A stretch of DNA of 64,000 nt from Palleronia aestuarii (GTDB lineage: Bacteria > Pseudomonadota > Alphaproteobacteria > Rhodobacterales > Rhodobacteraceae). The notes under the pieces are model-generated. The model had not been told where the DNA came from, did not search any database, and worked only from the letters and a program-made list of their open reading frames with translations. Of the stretch, positions 41,286 to 49,846 are shown piece by piece. Where the stretch lies: contig NZ_QKZL01000006.1 of the NCBI RefSeq assembly GCF_003253995.1, positions 1 to 64,000 on the forward strand. The letters run 5' to 3'. The translations under genes and the position numbers were made by a program. Positions within the stretch are counted from its first letter, which is position 1; each line of letters begins with the position of its first letter.

Positions 41286-42932
41286 ATGGCTGACACGACG
41301 GCAACCGGCGCCCCGGCGCCCGAAGAAAGCGCGATCCAGACCGACTACAAGATCGGCCAGGACAATATCCGGGGCCAGATCGGCCCCTTTGGCCTCGACA
41401 TCCACAATCCCGTCTTCGCGATATCGGGCGTGAGCGTGATCATCTTCGTGATCGTGACGCTCCTCTTCCCGGATACCGCCACCGGCGTCTTCGGCGCGAT
41501 GATGTCCTGGGTGACGACCCGGTTCGACTGGTTCTTCATCCTGACGGCCAACATCTTCCTCGTCTTCGCGATCTTCCTCGCGATCTCGCCCTACGGGAAG
41601 GTCCGGCTCGGCGGGCCGGATGCGAAGCCCGACTTCACGACCTCCGGATGGCTCGCCATGCTCTTCGCCGCGGGCATGGGGATCGGCCTTCTCTTCTGGA
41701 GCGTCGGTGAGCCCATGACCCATTTCGCGAGTTCCGTGGCCGAGGATGCCGGCACGCCGGAAAGCTGGGCGCCGCTCGGCGGGATGCCCGGCGACGTGGC
41801 GGGCTCGGCCCGCCTCGGCATGGCCGCGACGCTCTATCACTGGGGCCTGCAGGCTTGGGCGATCTACGCCGTCGTGGCGCTGGCGCTCGCGCTCTTCGCC
41901 TTCAACAAGGGGCTGCCGCTCGCGCTCCGCTCGGCCTTCTACCCGATCTTCGGAGAGCGCGTCTGGGGCTGGACGGGGCACATCATCGACACCCTCGCCG
42001 TCCTCGCCACGCTCTTCGGCCTCGCCACCTCGCTCGGTCTCGGGGCGGAGCAGATCAACGCGGGCCTGAACTATCTCTACGGCGTGCCGGTCAACAGCTT
42101 CGTCAAGATCGTCCTCATCGCCGTCATCACCGGCGTCGCCCTGACCTCGGTGCTGCGCGGTCTCGACGGCGGCGTGAAGCTCGCCTCCGAGATCAACATG
42201 GCGCTCGCCTTCCTGCTCCTCCTCTTCGTCCTCTTCGTGGGCCCGACCGGTGCGGCGCTGTCGCGCGTCGGCACCTCGGTGGTTGATTACTTCGCCTACC
42301 TGCCCGCCCTCTCCATGCCCTTCGGACGCGAGGACGAGAACTACGCGCAGGGCTGGTCCTCGTTCTACTGGGCCTGGTGGGTGTCTTGGTCGCCCTTCGT
42401 CGGCATGTTCATCGCGCGCGTCAGCCGCGGCCGGACGGTGCGGGAATTCATCGTCTGCGTGATGCTGATCCCCTCGGCCGTCTGCATCATCTGGATGTCG
42501 ATCTTCGCCGGCGTGGCCTTCGACCAGTACATCAACGACGGCTACACCGCCGTGGCCGACGCGGCGCTCGAGGTGAAGCTTTTCGAGATGTTCGACGTGA
42601 TGCCGCTCGCGCAGCTCACCTCGCTCATCGGCATCATCCTCGTCGCGGTGTTCTTCATCACCTCCTCGGACAGCGGCTCGCTCGTCATCGACACGATCAC
42701 CGCGGGCGGCAAGGATGACGGGCCGATCCCGCAGCGGGTGTTCTGGTGCATCTTCGAGGGGCTGGTCGCCATCGCGCTCCTGCTCGGCGGCGGTCTCGGC
42801 GCACTCCAATCCATGGTGGTGACGACGGGCTTTCCCTTCGCCTTCGTCCTGCTCCTCATGTGCGTGAGCATCGTCATGGGGCTGCGAAGCGAACCGGTGG
42901 TCCGCGACCGCCGGACACCCGCCGCGACCTGA
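41286..42932 (+). CDS. BCCT-family transporter
   Basis: A 548-residue carrier with 12 predicted helices. It carries the family hallmarks FAAGMGIGLLFWSVGEP (about 125-141), SVGEPMTHF, YHWGLQAWAIYAVVALALA, and the region FYWAWWVSWSPFVGMFIARV (about 365-384). SSDSGSLVIDTITAGG follows near 460. BCCT proteins usually bring in betaine, choline or carnitine with sodium or protons; the location in a pyrimidine locus makes beta-alanine or another zwitterion possible but unproven. ATG 41286 follows AGGAGGGATACCTGACG. Confidence 0.9.
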   Translation: MADTTATGAPAPEESAIQTDYKIGQDNIRGQIGPFGLDIHNPVFAISGVSVIIFVIVTLLFPDTATGVFGAMMSWVTTRFDWFFILTANIFLVFAIFLAISPYGKVRLGGPDAKPDFTTSGWLAMLFAAGMGIGLLFWSVGEPMTHFASSVAEDAGTPESWAPLGGMPGDVAGSARLGMAATLYHWGLQAWAIYAVVALALALFAFNKGLPLALRSAFYPIFGERVWGWTGHIIDTLAVLATLFGLATSLGLGAEQINAGLNYLYGVPVNSFVKIVLIAVITGVALTSVLRGLDGGVKLASEINMALAFLLLLFVLFVGPTGAALSRVGTSVVDYFAYLPALSMPFGREDENYAQGWSSFYWAWWVSWSPFVGMFIARVSRGRTVREFIVCVMLIPSAVCIIWMSIFAGVAFDQYINDGYTAVADAALEVKLFEMFDVMPLAQLTSLIGIILVAVFFITSSDSGSLVIDTITAGGKDDGPIPQRVFWCIFEGLVAIALLLGGGLGALQSMVVTTGFPFAFVLLLMCVSIVMGLRSEPVVRDRRTPAAT

Positions 42933-42943
42933 CCCCGACGCCC

Positions 42944-42970
42944 GGCACGGCCCGATCGCGGGGCCGTGCC
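42944..42970 (+). terminator. Hairpin after the BCCT gene
   Basis: A perfect 10-bp stem GGCACGGCCC (42944-42953) / GGGCCGTGCC (42961-42970), 11 bp past the stop. No T run follows, so it is a probable rather than certain terminator. Confidence 0.6.
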
Positions 42971-43100
42971 GATCCCGCGCCCGCTGATGCGGCCGTCGCG
43001 ACGGGCGAGGGGGCGTCGCCCCGGCCTGCCCGGTCCCGACCGCCATCGAACGCCCCGTTAATCCGCCGGCACCCCGTTCGGGGCCGCGTCATACGGGCGG

Positions 43101-43221
43101 TGCACGTTCGCTGCACATTCCATGCACGATGTATGCACGTTCGCTGCACGCCCGCATGACGCAACGTGCACGCGCGCCGCACGTCCCGTGCACGTTATCC
43201 GCACGACCGGTGTACGCGCTG
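43101..43221. repeat. Array of eleven 11-bp TGCACGnnnnn units
   Basis: Without a gap, eleven consecutive 11-bp units start at 43101 (examples TGCACGTTCGC, TGCACATTCCA, TGCACGATGTA, TGCACGCCCGC, CGCACGTCCCG, TGCACGTTATC, TGTACGCGCTG). The first six bases (T/C)GCACG are kept in nearly all; unit 6 (ATGACGCAACG) is the most diverged. The last five vary, though units 1 and 4 are identical. It ends 14 bp before the preA stop, in the 303-bp gap between the converging BCCT and preA genes, which holds no gene. One unit per helical turn would put every TGCACG on the same DNA face. Confidence 0.85.
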
Positions 43222-43235
43222 TGCCAGGCCTCCGG

Positions 43236-44540
43236 CTACTCCGCCGCCACCGCGCCCGGATTGTTCGGATGGGTCGTCCAGTTCGCGTATTCCTCCTCGA
43301 CGACCTTCCCGGTCCTGGGGTCGGTCTCGCCCGGACGCATCTCCACCATCGTGATGCAATCCTCCACCGGGCAGACGTCGATGCAGAGGTTGCAGGCCAC
43401 GCATTCCTCGTCCTTCACCGTGAAGACCCGCTCCGGCGACATCGCGATCGCCTGGTGCGATGTGTCCTCGCAGGCCGCGTAGCACCGCCCGCACTTGATG
43501 CAGGCATCCTGGTCGATCCGGGCCTTGGTTACGTAATTGAGGTTGAGATACTGCCAATCCGTCACGTTCGGCACCGCGCGGCCAACGAAATCAGAGGTTT
43601 GCGCGTAGCCTTTCTCGTCCATCCAGTGCGACAGGCCCGCCGTCATCTCCGCCACGATCTTGAAGCCGTAGGTCATCGCCGCCGTGCAGACCTGCACGTT
43701 GCCGCAGCCGAGCGCCATGAACTCCGCCGCGTCGCGCCACGTCGTGATCCCGCCGATGCCGGAGATCGGCATCCCCCGCGTCGCCTCCGCCCGCGCGATC
43801 TCCGACACCATGCTGAGCGCGATCGGCTTGACCGCCGGCCCGCAATAGCCGCCGTGAGAACCCTTCCCGTCGATCGTGGGCTCCGGGCACATCGCGTCGA
43901 GATCGACGGAGGTTATTGAATTGATGGTGTTTATCAGGCTCACCGCATCCGCCCCGCCCCGCCGCGCGGCCTCCGCGGGCTTGCGGATATCGGTTATGTT
44001 GGGCGTCAGTTTCACGATCACCGGCATCCGCGTGTACTGCTTGCACCAGCGCGCCACCATCTCGATGTATTCCGGGACCTGCCCCACGGCGGAGCCCATG
44101 CCACGCTCGCTCATCCCGTGCGGGCAGCCGAAATTGAGCTCGATCCCGTCCGCCCCGGTCTCCTCCACCTTCGGCAGGATCGCCCGCCACGCCTCTTCCT
44201 CGCAGGGCACCATGATCGAGGCCACGAGCGCGCGGTCCGGCCAGTCGCGCTTGACCGCCTTCATCTCGCGCAGGTTCACCTCCAGCGGCCGGTCGGTGAT
44301 GAGCTCGATGTTGTTGAGGCCCAGCACCCTCCGGTCCGCCCCGTGCACCACGCCGTAGCGGGGGCCGTTGACGTTGACGATCGGCGGCCCCTCCGCCCCC
44401 AGCGTCTTCCACACGACCCCGCCCCAGCCCGCCTGAAACGCGCGGCGGACGTTGTATTCCTTGTCCGTCGGCGGCGCGGAGGCGAGCCAGAACGGGTTCG
44501 GAGACTTGATCCCCACGAAGTCGCTTCTCAGATCGGCCAT
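43236..44540 (-). CDS. preA: Dihydropyrimidine dehydrogenase subunit PreA
   Basis: A 434-residue FMN/Fe-S protein that reduces uracil and thymine with electrons from PreT. The DHOD-like barrel starts GIKSPNPFWLASAPPTDKEY. The substrate loop is ELNFGCPHGMSERGMGSA (about 134-151), then VGQVPEY. The FMN region is ISGIGGITTWRDAAEFMALG. Two [4Fe-4S] motifs close the protein: CIKCGRCYAAC and CVACNLCIDVCPVEDC. The place where I recall mammalian enzymes having the active-site Cys (GLACGQ) reads GSAVGQ here. ATG 44540 follows GAGAGGATTTGCAG. It is last in the operon preT-mutM-preA. Confidence 0.92.
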   Translation of the reverse strand: MADLRSDFVGIKSPNPFWLASAPPTDKEYNVRRAFQAGWGGVVWKTLGAEGPPIVNVNGPRYGVVHGADRRVLGLNNIELITDRPLEVNLREMKAVKRDWPDRALVASIMVPCEEEAWRAILPKVEETGADGIELNFGCPHGMSERGMGSAVGQVPEYIEMVARWCKQYTRMPVIVKLTPNITDIRKPAEAARRGGADAVSLINTINSITSVDLDAMCPEPTIDGKGSHGGYCGPAVKPIALSMVSEIARAEATRGMPISGIGGITTWRDAAEFMALGCGNVQVCTAAMTYGFKIVAEMTAGLSHWMDEKGYAQTSDFVGRAVPNVTDWQYLNLNYVTKARIDQDACIKCGRCYAACEDTSHQAIAMSPERVFTVKDEECVACNLCIDVCPVEDCITMVEMRPGETDPRTGKVVEEEYANWTTHPNNPGAVAAE

Positions 44541-44563
44541 CTGCAAATCCTCTCGATCGGCGC

Positions 44564-45343
44564 TCAGGCGCCCTGGTGACTGTCGCAATAGAAGGCCGTC
44601 CGGCCTCCGACCTTGCGCTTGGCGATGGTCCCCCCGCAACGCGGACAATCCGCGCCTTCCTTGCGGCCCGGCTTCAGCCAGTCGGAGGGGAGCTTCGAGT
44701 AATCCGCATTCACCTCGATGAGCGTGCCCAAAACCTCTCCCATCGCGTCGAAAAGCGCGTCGAGCGTCTCTTCGTCGAGATCGCTGCCCTTGGCCGTGGG
44801 GGCGACACCTGTCTGGAACAGCATCTCGTCGGACCAGAGATTGCCGAGCCCCGCGAGCTTGCCCTGATTCATCAGCGCCGATTTCAACGCGCCGCCGCTG
44901 CCGCCGATCACCTCGCGGAAGGCGTCACGCCCGATCTGGCGCGCGTCCGGGCCGACCCGATCCTCGGCGAGGTAGGTCTCCGGATCGTCGATCACCTTCA
45001 TCCAGCCGAACTTCCGCGGATCGCGGAACCCGAGCCGCCGGTCGCCCTCGAACTCAACTGCGATCCGCGTGTATTCCGGTCGCTCTTCCCCGTCATAGGG
45101 CCGGAGCGATCCGGTCATGCCCAGATGGACGGCGAGCCAGGGGCCCGATTTGGAACCGGCAAAGATGATCTTTCCGTGGCGCCGGGTTTCCGTGATCTGC
45201 CGCCCGACAAGACGGGCGCGTTCGTTGTCTCCGGGGATATCGACATGCTCCGTATCGCCGAGCCAGAACCCTTCGATCGTGCGGTTGAGCGCATCCGCCT
45301 CGATCCGGCGGCGGTTCGCCTCCGCCTCGGGCAGTTCAGGCAT
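44564..45343 (-). CDS. mutM: Formamidopyrimidine-DNA glycosylase (MutM/Fpg family)
   Basis: A 259-residue base-excision glycosylase/AP lyase. Catalytic P2 and E3 are in MPELPEAE, and K58 is in RRHGKIIF. The helix-two-turn-helix region reads LMNQGKLAGLGNLWSDEMLF. The C-terminal zinc finger is CPRCGGTIAKRKVGGRTAFY then CDSH, so the fourth ligand appears to be His rather than Cys. It overlaps the preT stop by 8 bp and ends 23 bp before preA, so it is co-transcribed with pyrimidine catabolism. A second Fpg/Nei gene elsewhere in the genome is likely; this one may be a specialised paralogue. Confidence 0.88.
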   Translation of the reverse strand: MPELPEAEANRRRIEADALNRTIEGFWLGDTEHVDIPGDNERARLVGRQITETRRHGKIIFAGSKSGPWLAVHLGMTGSLRPYDGEERPEYTRIAVEFEGDRRLGFRDPRKFGWMKVIDDPETYLAEDRVGPDARQIGRDAFREVIGGSGGALKSALMNQGKLAGLGNLWSDEMLFQTGVAPTAKGSDLDEETLDALFDAMGEVLGTLIEVNADYSKLPSDWLKPGRKEGADCPRCGGTIAKRKVGGRTAFYCDSHQGA

Positions 45344-46673
45344 CGGAGCGGGAAAGTGCTGCGTGAATGTCCTCCGCCGCGTCGCGCCCCTGTGCCACCG
45401 CCGTCACGGTGAGATCGTCGCCGCGATTCGTACAATCGCCCCCGGCCCAGACGCCGTCCATCGACGTGCGCCCCGCCTTTTCCACGACGATCTTACCGCG
45501 TTCTAGGTGGAGCCCCGCCTCGAGCGTCAGGGTCTGCCCGATCGCGCGGAAGACCTGATCCGCGGGGAGGCGCATCCGCTCCCCCGTCCCCGTGAGGCCG
45601 GTTCCGTTATCGGCGGTGTATTCGAGTTCGATCTCCGCCGCGGCACCATTGCCGTGGATCGCCACCGGCATCGCGTTGCAGACGATGCGGACCCCCTTGG
45701 AGGCCGCGAGATCCTGCTCGTACTTCGATGCACCCATCCGGTCGCGGTCCCGACGATAGGCGATGGTCACGTTCTCCGCCCCAAGGAGCTTTGACTGCAC
45801 CGCAACATCGATGGCGGTCATGCCGCCCCCGATGACGACGACGTTGCGCCCGACGGGCAGGGCGGTGAGATCGTCGGCTTGGCGCAGCGCGGCGATGAAG
45901 CCCACGGCATCCATCACGCCGTCCTTACCCGCCCCATCCGCCGACAGGGCATTGACGCCGCCGAGGCCCAGGCCAAGGAACACCGCGTCGAATTTTTGAC
46001 GCAGCGCGTCGAGTGACAGGCCATGTCCGAGCGAGCGGCCCCGCTCCAGCGTGATGCCGCCGATCTCCAGCAGCCACTCGACTTCCCGCGCGGCGAAATC
46101 GTCGGTGGACTTGTAGGCGGCGATCCCAAATTCGTTGAGGCCTCCGGGCTTGTCCTTCGCGTCGTAGACGACGACCTCGTGCCCCTTCGTCGCAAGACGG
46201 TGCGCGCAGGCAAGGCCGGCGGGACCGGCACCCACGACGGCGACGCGTTTGCCCGTCGCAGGGGCGCGGGTGAAAGGGTGGCCCTGCCGCGCCATCAGCG
46301 CGTCGGTGGCGTGCCGCTGCAGCCGGCCGATCTCCACCGGCTTGCCCTCCGCCGCCTCCCGCACGCAGGCCCCTTCGCAGAGATCCTCCGTGGGGCAGAC
46401 GCGCGCGCACATGCCGCCGAAGATGTTCTGCGCGAGGATTGTCTCCGCCGCGGCCTCTGGCTGGCCGGTCGCGATCTGCCGGATGAAGAGCGGTATGTCG
46501 ATCTCGGTCGGGCAGGCGGCGATGCAGGGCGCATCGTGACAGAAGTAGCAGCGATCCGCCGCCACCGCCGCCTCGTGCAGGTCGAGCGGGCGGTGTAGGT
46601 CCGCGAAATTCGCCGCCACGCGCTCCTCGCTCAGGCGGCCGGTGGCGATGCCGGGGGTCAGGGTGTCGGTCAT
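45336..46673 (-). CDS. preT: Dihydropyrimidine dehydrogenase subunit PreT (GltD-like)
   Basis: A 445-residue NAD(P)H-oxidising flavoprotein that feeds PreA. The N-terminal Fe-S domain has two cysteine sets: C42, C45, C50, C54 (RCYFCHDAPCIAACP) and C89, C93, C99, C103. The FAD site is VAVVGAGPAGLACAHRL (about 144-160). The pyridine-nucleotide site is VVVIGGGMTAIDVAVQ, and VWAGGDCTNRGDDL is the C-terminal FAD signature. ATG 46673 is preferred to the longer frame because MTDTLTPGIA is the family-type start and the RutR-like site lies upstream at 46719. First gene of preT-mutM-preA. Confidence 0.9.
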   Translation of the reverse strand: MTDTLTPGIATGRLSEERVAANFADLHRPLDLHEAAVAADRCYFCHDAPCIAACPTEIDIPLFIRQIATGQPEAAAETILAQNIFGGMCARVCPTEDLCEGACVREAAEGKPVEIGRLQRHATDALMARQGHPFTRAPATGKRVAVVGAGPAGLACAHRLATKGHEVVVYDAKDKPGGLNEFGIAAYKSTDDFAAREVEWLLEIGGITLERGRSLGHGLSLDALRQKFDAVFLGLGLGGVNALSADGAGKDGVMDAVGFIAALRQADDLTALPVGRNVVVIGGGMTAIDVAVQSKLLGAENVTIAYRRDRDRMGASKYEQDLAASKGVRIVCNAMPVAIHGNGAAAEIELEYTADNGTGLTGTGERMRLPADQVFRAIGQTLTLEAGLHLERGKIVVEKAGRTSMDGVWAGGDCTNRGDDLTVTAVAQGRDAAEDIHAALSRSDA

Positions 46674-46718
46674 GAACGTCCATCCTCGATGATCCATCGA
46701 GAGTGGCACGGAACGTTT

Positions 46719-46736
46719 TTTTATCAAACGGTAAAT
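46719..46736. promoter_or_regulatory. RutR-like site upstream of preT
   Basis: TTTTATCAAACGGTAAAT matches the palindrome at 40279 in 13 of 18 positions, including spacer length. It lies 46 bp upstream of the preT start in the AT-rich promoter gap. Weaker than the 40279 site but in the expected place. Confidence 0.5.
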
Positions 46737-46780
46737 TATGGGCGGATCGCGAAGCGCGAATTCTATGGGTCCGCAGCGGG

Positions 46781-46797
46781 GTTCTCGGGTAGAGAAC
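46781..46797 (-). terminator. Small hairpin just after rbsK
   Basis: GTTCTC-GGGTA-GAGAAC, a 6-bp stem directly beside the ribokinase stop at 46799. It is short and without a T run, so it is only a weak termination or processing signal. Confidence 0.35.
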
Positions 46798-46798
46798 G

Positions 46799-47737
46799 TT
46801 ACTCCGCTTGCCTGCTCCGTTCGAGAAGGGCGTCGATCCCGGCACGATCGGGCATCGAGGCCGCAGCGCCGGACCGCGTGACCGAAAGCGCGGCGGTGGC
46901 ATTGGCAAAACGGACGGCATCCGCCGCATCGAGCCCTTCCGCGAAGGCCACGGCGAGCGCGCCGTTGAACGCGTCGCCCGCCCCCGTCGTCTCCGCGACC
47001 GGCCCCGCATCGAGGCCTTCGACGTGCAGGGAGCGCGTCGCATCGCGATAGAGCGCGCCCCGCTCTCCCAGCGTCACGATCACGGCGCCCACGCCCTTGG
47101 CGAGCAGCGTATCGGCTGCCCGTTCCGCCTCCGCGACGGAGGATACCGCGATCCCCGTCAGCGCCTCTGCCTCGGTCTCGTTCGGGGTCAGGACATCGCA
47201 GAGCGCAAGCATCGCGTCGGGCAGCTCGGTGGCCGGAGCGGGATTGAGGATGGTCTGAACGCCGCCTTCGCGGGCGATCGCGAGCCCTTGATGGGCCGCG
47301 TCGAGTGGCTGTTCGAGCTGGGTGAGGAACACCTTGGCGCCCTGGATCTCGGCGCGGCGCGCGTCGAGGTCCTCGGGCCCGATCTCGGCCGCGATGCCCT
47401 GCGTGACGATGATCGCATTGTCCCCGGAAACGTCGTCGACGAAGATGAAGGCCGCCCCGGTCTGGCCGTCGTCGTGGGTCGAGGCGAGCGATGTCACGCC
47501 CGCCTCCCGCCAGATGTCGAGCGCCATGTCGGCGAAGACGTCACGCCCGAGCCGCGTGATCATTCCGACATGACCGCCCGCCCGCGCCGCGGCGACGGCC
47601 TGGTTCGAACCCTTGCCGCCCGGACCGAGGGAGAACGACCGACCGAGGATCGTCTCACCCAACCGGGGCTGACGTTCCGCGCGATAGGTCGTGTCGGCGA
47701 CGAAGATGCCGAGGATTACGATGTCGGGGCTGCTCAT
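46799..47737 (-). CDS. rbsK: Ribokinase (PfkB family)
   Basis: A 312-residue sugar kinase phosphorylating ribose at O5. The N-terminal substrate motif is LGPGGKGSNQAVAAARAGGH (about 39-58), and ATP/anion-hole motif 2 is ETTGAGDAFNGALAVAFAEG (about 252-271) with the catalytic Asp. NPAPATELP and LTPNETEAEALTG are ribokinase signatures. It lies upstream of preT on the same strand with a 125-bp gap, so it may salvage ribose from nucleosides whose bases the pre genes destroy. ATG 47737 is preferred to GTG 47743 (GGAAGAG upstream). Confidence 0.88.
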   Translation of the reverse strand: MSSPDIVILGIFVADTTYRAERQPRLGETILGRSFSLGPGGKGSNQAVAAARAGGHVGMITRLGRDVFADMALDIWREAGVTSLASTHDDGQTGAAFIFVDDVSGDNAIIVTQGIAAEIGPEDLDARRAEIQGAKVFLTQLEQPLDAAHQGLAIAREGGVQTILNPAPATELPDAMLALCDVLTPNETEAEALTGIAVSSVAEAERAADTLLAKGVGAVIVTLGERGALYRDATRSLHVEGLDAGPVAETTGAGDAFNGALAVAFAEGLDAADAVRFANATAALSVTRSGAAASMPDRAGIDALLERSRQAE

Positions 47738-47889
47738 CGTCACTCTTCCGTCCGTATTCCGCCGCCCGGCCCAAGTCTTCTGTCCGGTCTGCCGTCAGAC
47801 TTCGCGGCAGCGCGTCCGTTTCCCTCGGCTGGACGCGCCGCGACCCATTCGATCGGGGCAGGGGCATCGGGGACGCCCCGCCCGCCACG

Positions 47890-49599
47890 TCATTCCTGAC
47901 GTTCGAAAGTCTCGCCGGAGAAGAGGCAACCGTCCGCGTCCCCGACATCGAAGCCGCCATCGGTCTCAGTCACCGGGCAGGACATCGGGAATTGCGCATT
48001 GCCGATATCGCCGTCGACGTTGTCGAGCGTGAGCGTCCCGTCAGACACCGCGTAGTCTCCGCGGACGTTCTGCAGCTGATCCTCGCTCGACATCTGGAAC
48101 GACCCCTCCTGGGTGAACGTCGCGGTGATCGACTGCACGCGGTACTGCCCCGGGGCGACGATCGTCCCGCTTTCCGCACCACCGGACGCGTCAGCCTCGT
48201 CCTGCGAGGAGGCGGATTGTCCATCATCGCCCGCTTCGCCGGATTGCGCATCCCCGCCCGACGCATCGCCATTCTCGGAGGATTGCCCGGAGTCACCGTT
48301 CGATGCCGCGTTCTCTTGCGATTGCTCGGATGCATCACCGGATTGGGCCGCGTCGCCCCTTTCCGAGCCGGACTGTGCTTGTTCGCTGCCCGACTCAGAT
48401 TGCGCCGGTTCCTCCCCCGACGCCTCGCCGGAGGATGCTTCGTCGCTGCCTGCGGCTTGCGACGCGTCGGAGTCAGACTGCGGCTGTTCGCTGTCCGTAT
48501 CCGATTGCGCCGGCTCGTTTCCCGAAGCCTCGCCGGACGATGCGCCATCGCTGCCTGCCGACTGCGCCGTGTCGCCGCCATCGGAACCGCTCTGGGCCTG
48601 GTCGCCATCCGACTGCGATTGCGCCTGTCCCTCATCGGACGAGGTCTCTTCGCCCTCGCCCGATTGCGCCTGATCCCCGCCTTCCTCCATTTCCTGCGTA
48701 CCGGCAGAGGCGCGGAGCTGATTGATGCGCTGCTGCGTCTCCGCGATCTGGTTTTCGGTACTTGCGAGTTCGGCAGAGCGGGCGGAGAGGGTCTGCGACA
48801 TCTCCGTGACCTGCGTCTGCAATTCGTCGCGCCGAGTCGTGGCCTGCGCTACGTCGTTGGCCAAGGTCTCCTGCCGCTGCGTCAGATCGGCGATGTTGCG
48901 GTTCAACTCGGTTTCGCGCGACTGAAGCTGTTCCACCTCGTCGCGGAGGTCGGCGAGGTTCTGTTGCACGCTCGCTTCCTGCGAAACGGATTGCTGCAGA
49001 CGCGATTCCGCCTCGGATGCCTGTTGCGTCAGACGCGCGACCTCGTTCGTCAGGTTCGCGACGCTTTGCTGCGTCTCGGCTTCCTGCGAGCGTGCCTCCT
49101 CGAGCCGGGCTCCGACCGCGGCGAGCTCGGCCGTCTGGTCGATCACGGATTGCTCCGCTGTATCGCGCCGGTCCTGGAAGGTCGCGATTTCCTCGCGCAT
49201 CGGCTCCACGCGTTGCGTGAGTTCGGTAAGCGTCTGCTCCCGCTGCGCGATCTGATCGCTCAGATTGGACGACTGCTCCTGCAGGGAAGACGTCTCGTCC
49301 CGCAGGGGCGGCAATTCGTTCGTCAGGCTGTCGCGCTCGTCGGTCAGCGATCCGATCTCGGTGGACAGCGACTCGCGCCGCCCTTCCAGTTCGTCGACGG
49401 TTCCGGCCGTCTCGATCTGGCTGGCAAGCTCGGCCTCAACCGATTGCCGTTCGGAGGTCACGGACGCGACTTCCTCGGTCAGGCGGGTCTCCGTCGCGCT
49501 TTGTGTGGTCCAGCCCCAGACGGCCACCAGCCAGCCCACGATTGCCACCGCAACGACGATCCAGAATGTCGCCTTGCTTTGTCCTGCCTCACCGGCCAT
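47890..49599 (-). CDS. Membrane-anchored coiled-coil protein with S/Q/G/D-rich region
   Basis: A 569-residue protein that I do not recognise. Layout: short cytosolic start; one transmembrane helix (about 10-28, FWIVVAVAIVGWLVAVWGW); a long heptad-type coiled coil (about 30-300) rich in Glu, Gln, Ser and Thr; a low-complexity acidic Ser/Gln/Gly/Asp/Ala tract (about 310-475) with repeated SGEAS- and AQS-like words; and a compact C-terminal domain of about 90 residues beginning GTIVAPGQYRVQSIT and containing two Cys (MSCPV, DGCLF). A periplasmic or cell-surface spacer carrying a C-terminal domain is the simplest reading. The start at 49599 has GGGGA upstream; 49614 is possible. It appears to be a single-gene unit. 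Confidence 0.8.
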   Translation of the reverse strand: MAGEAGQSKATFWIVVAVAIVGWLVAVWGWTTQSATETRLTEEVASVTSERQSVEAELASQIETAGTVDELEGRRESLSTEIGSLTDERDSLTNELPPLRDETSSLQEQSSNLSDQIAQREQTLTELTQRVEPMREEIATFQDRRDTAEQSVIDQTAELAAVGARLEEARSQEAETQQSVANLTNEVARLTQQASEAESRLQQSVSQEASVQQNLADLRDEVEQLQSRETELNRNIADLTQRQETLANDVAQATTRRDELQTQVTEMSQTLSARSAELASTENQIAETQQRINQLRASAGTQEMEEGGDQAQSGEGEETSSDEGQAQSQSDGDQAQSGSDGGDTAQSAGSDGASSGEASGNEPAQSDTDSEQPQSDSDASQAAGSDEASSGEASGEEPAQSESGSEQAQSGSERGDAAQSGDASEQSQENAASNGDSGQSSENGDASGGDAQSGEAGDDGQSASSQDEADASGGAESGTIVAPGQYRVQSITATFTQEGSFQMSSEDQLQNVRGDYAVSDGTLTLDNVDGDIGNAQFPMSCPVTETDGGFDVGDADGCLFSGETFERQE

Positions 49600-49846
49600 G
49601 CGAATTATCCCCATTTCCAATCGTTTCGGACGAACACCTACGAGACACACCCTGTTCCGCCGAGACCCCCTCGTCCGGCGTCAAGGCGCACGTCCTCAGC
49701 CTCTCTAGCATCGCGCCCGGCCGCGGCAAAACGGATTCAGTCTTTCCGTGGCTGTCCTCTGACCGTGCGGTCCGCTTCGACTGGACGTGCTGACATCCGC
49801 AAGTTGAAGGTGCTCGAAAGAGCTCCCAGGAAATTCGGGATTTTCG

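Noticed and set aside
43101-43221. The 11-bp array as a CRISPR array
   Set aside because: Units are only 11 bp with no spacers of 25-45 bp and no cas genes nearby.
43101-43221. The 11-bp array as replication iterons
   Set aside because: Iterons are usually 17-22 bp with a rep gene and an AT-rich tract; here there is neither, and the region is GC-rich.
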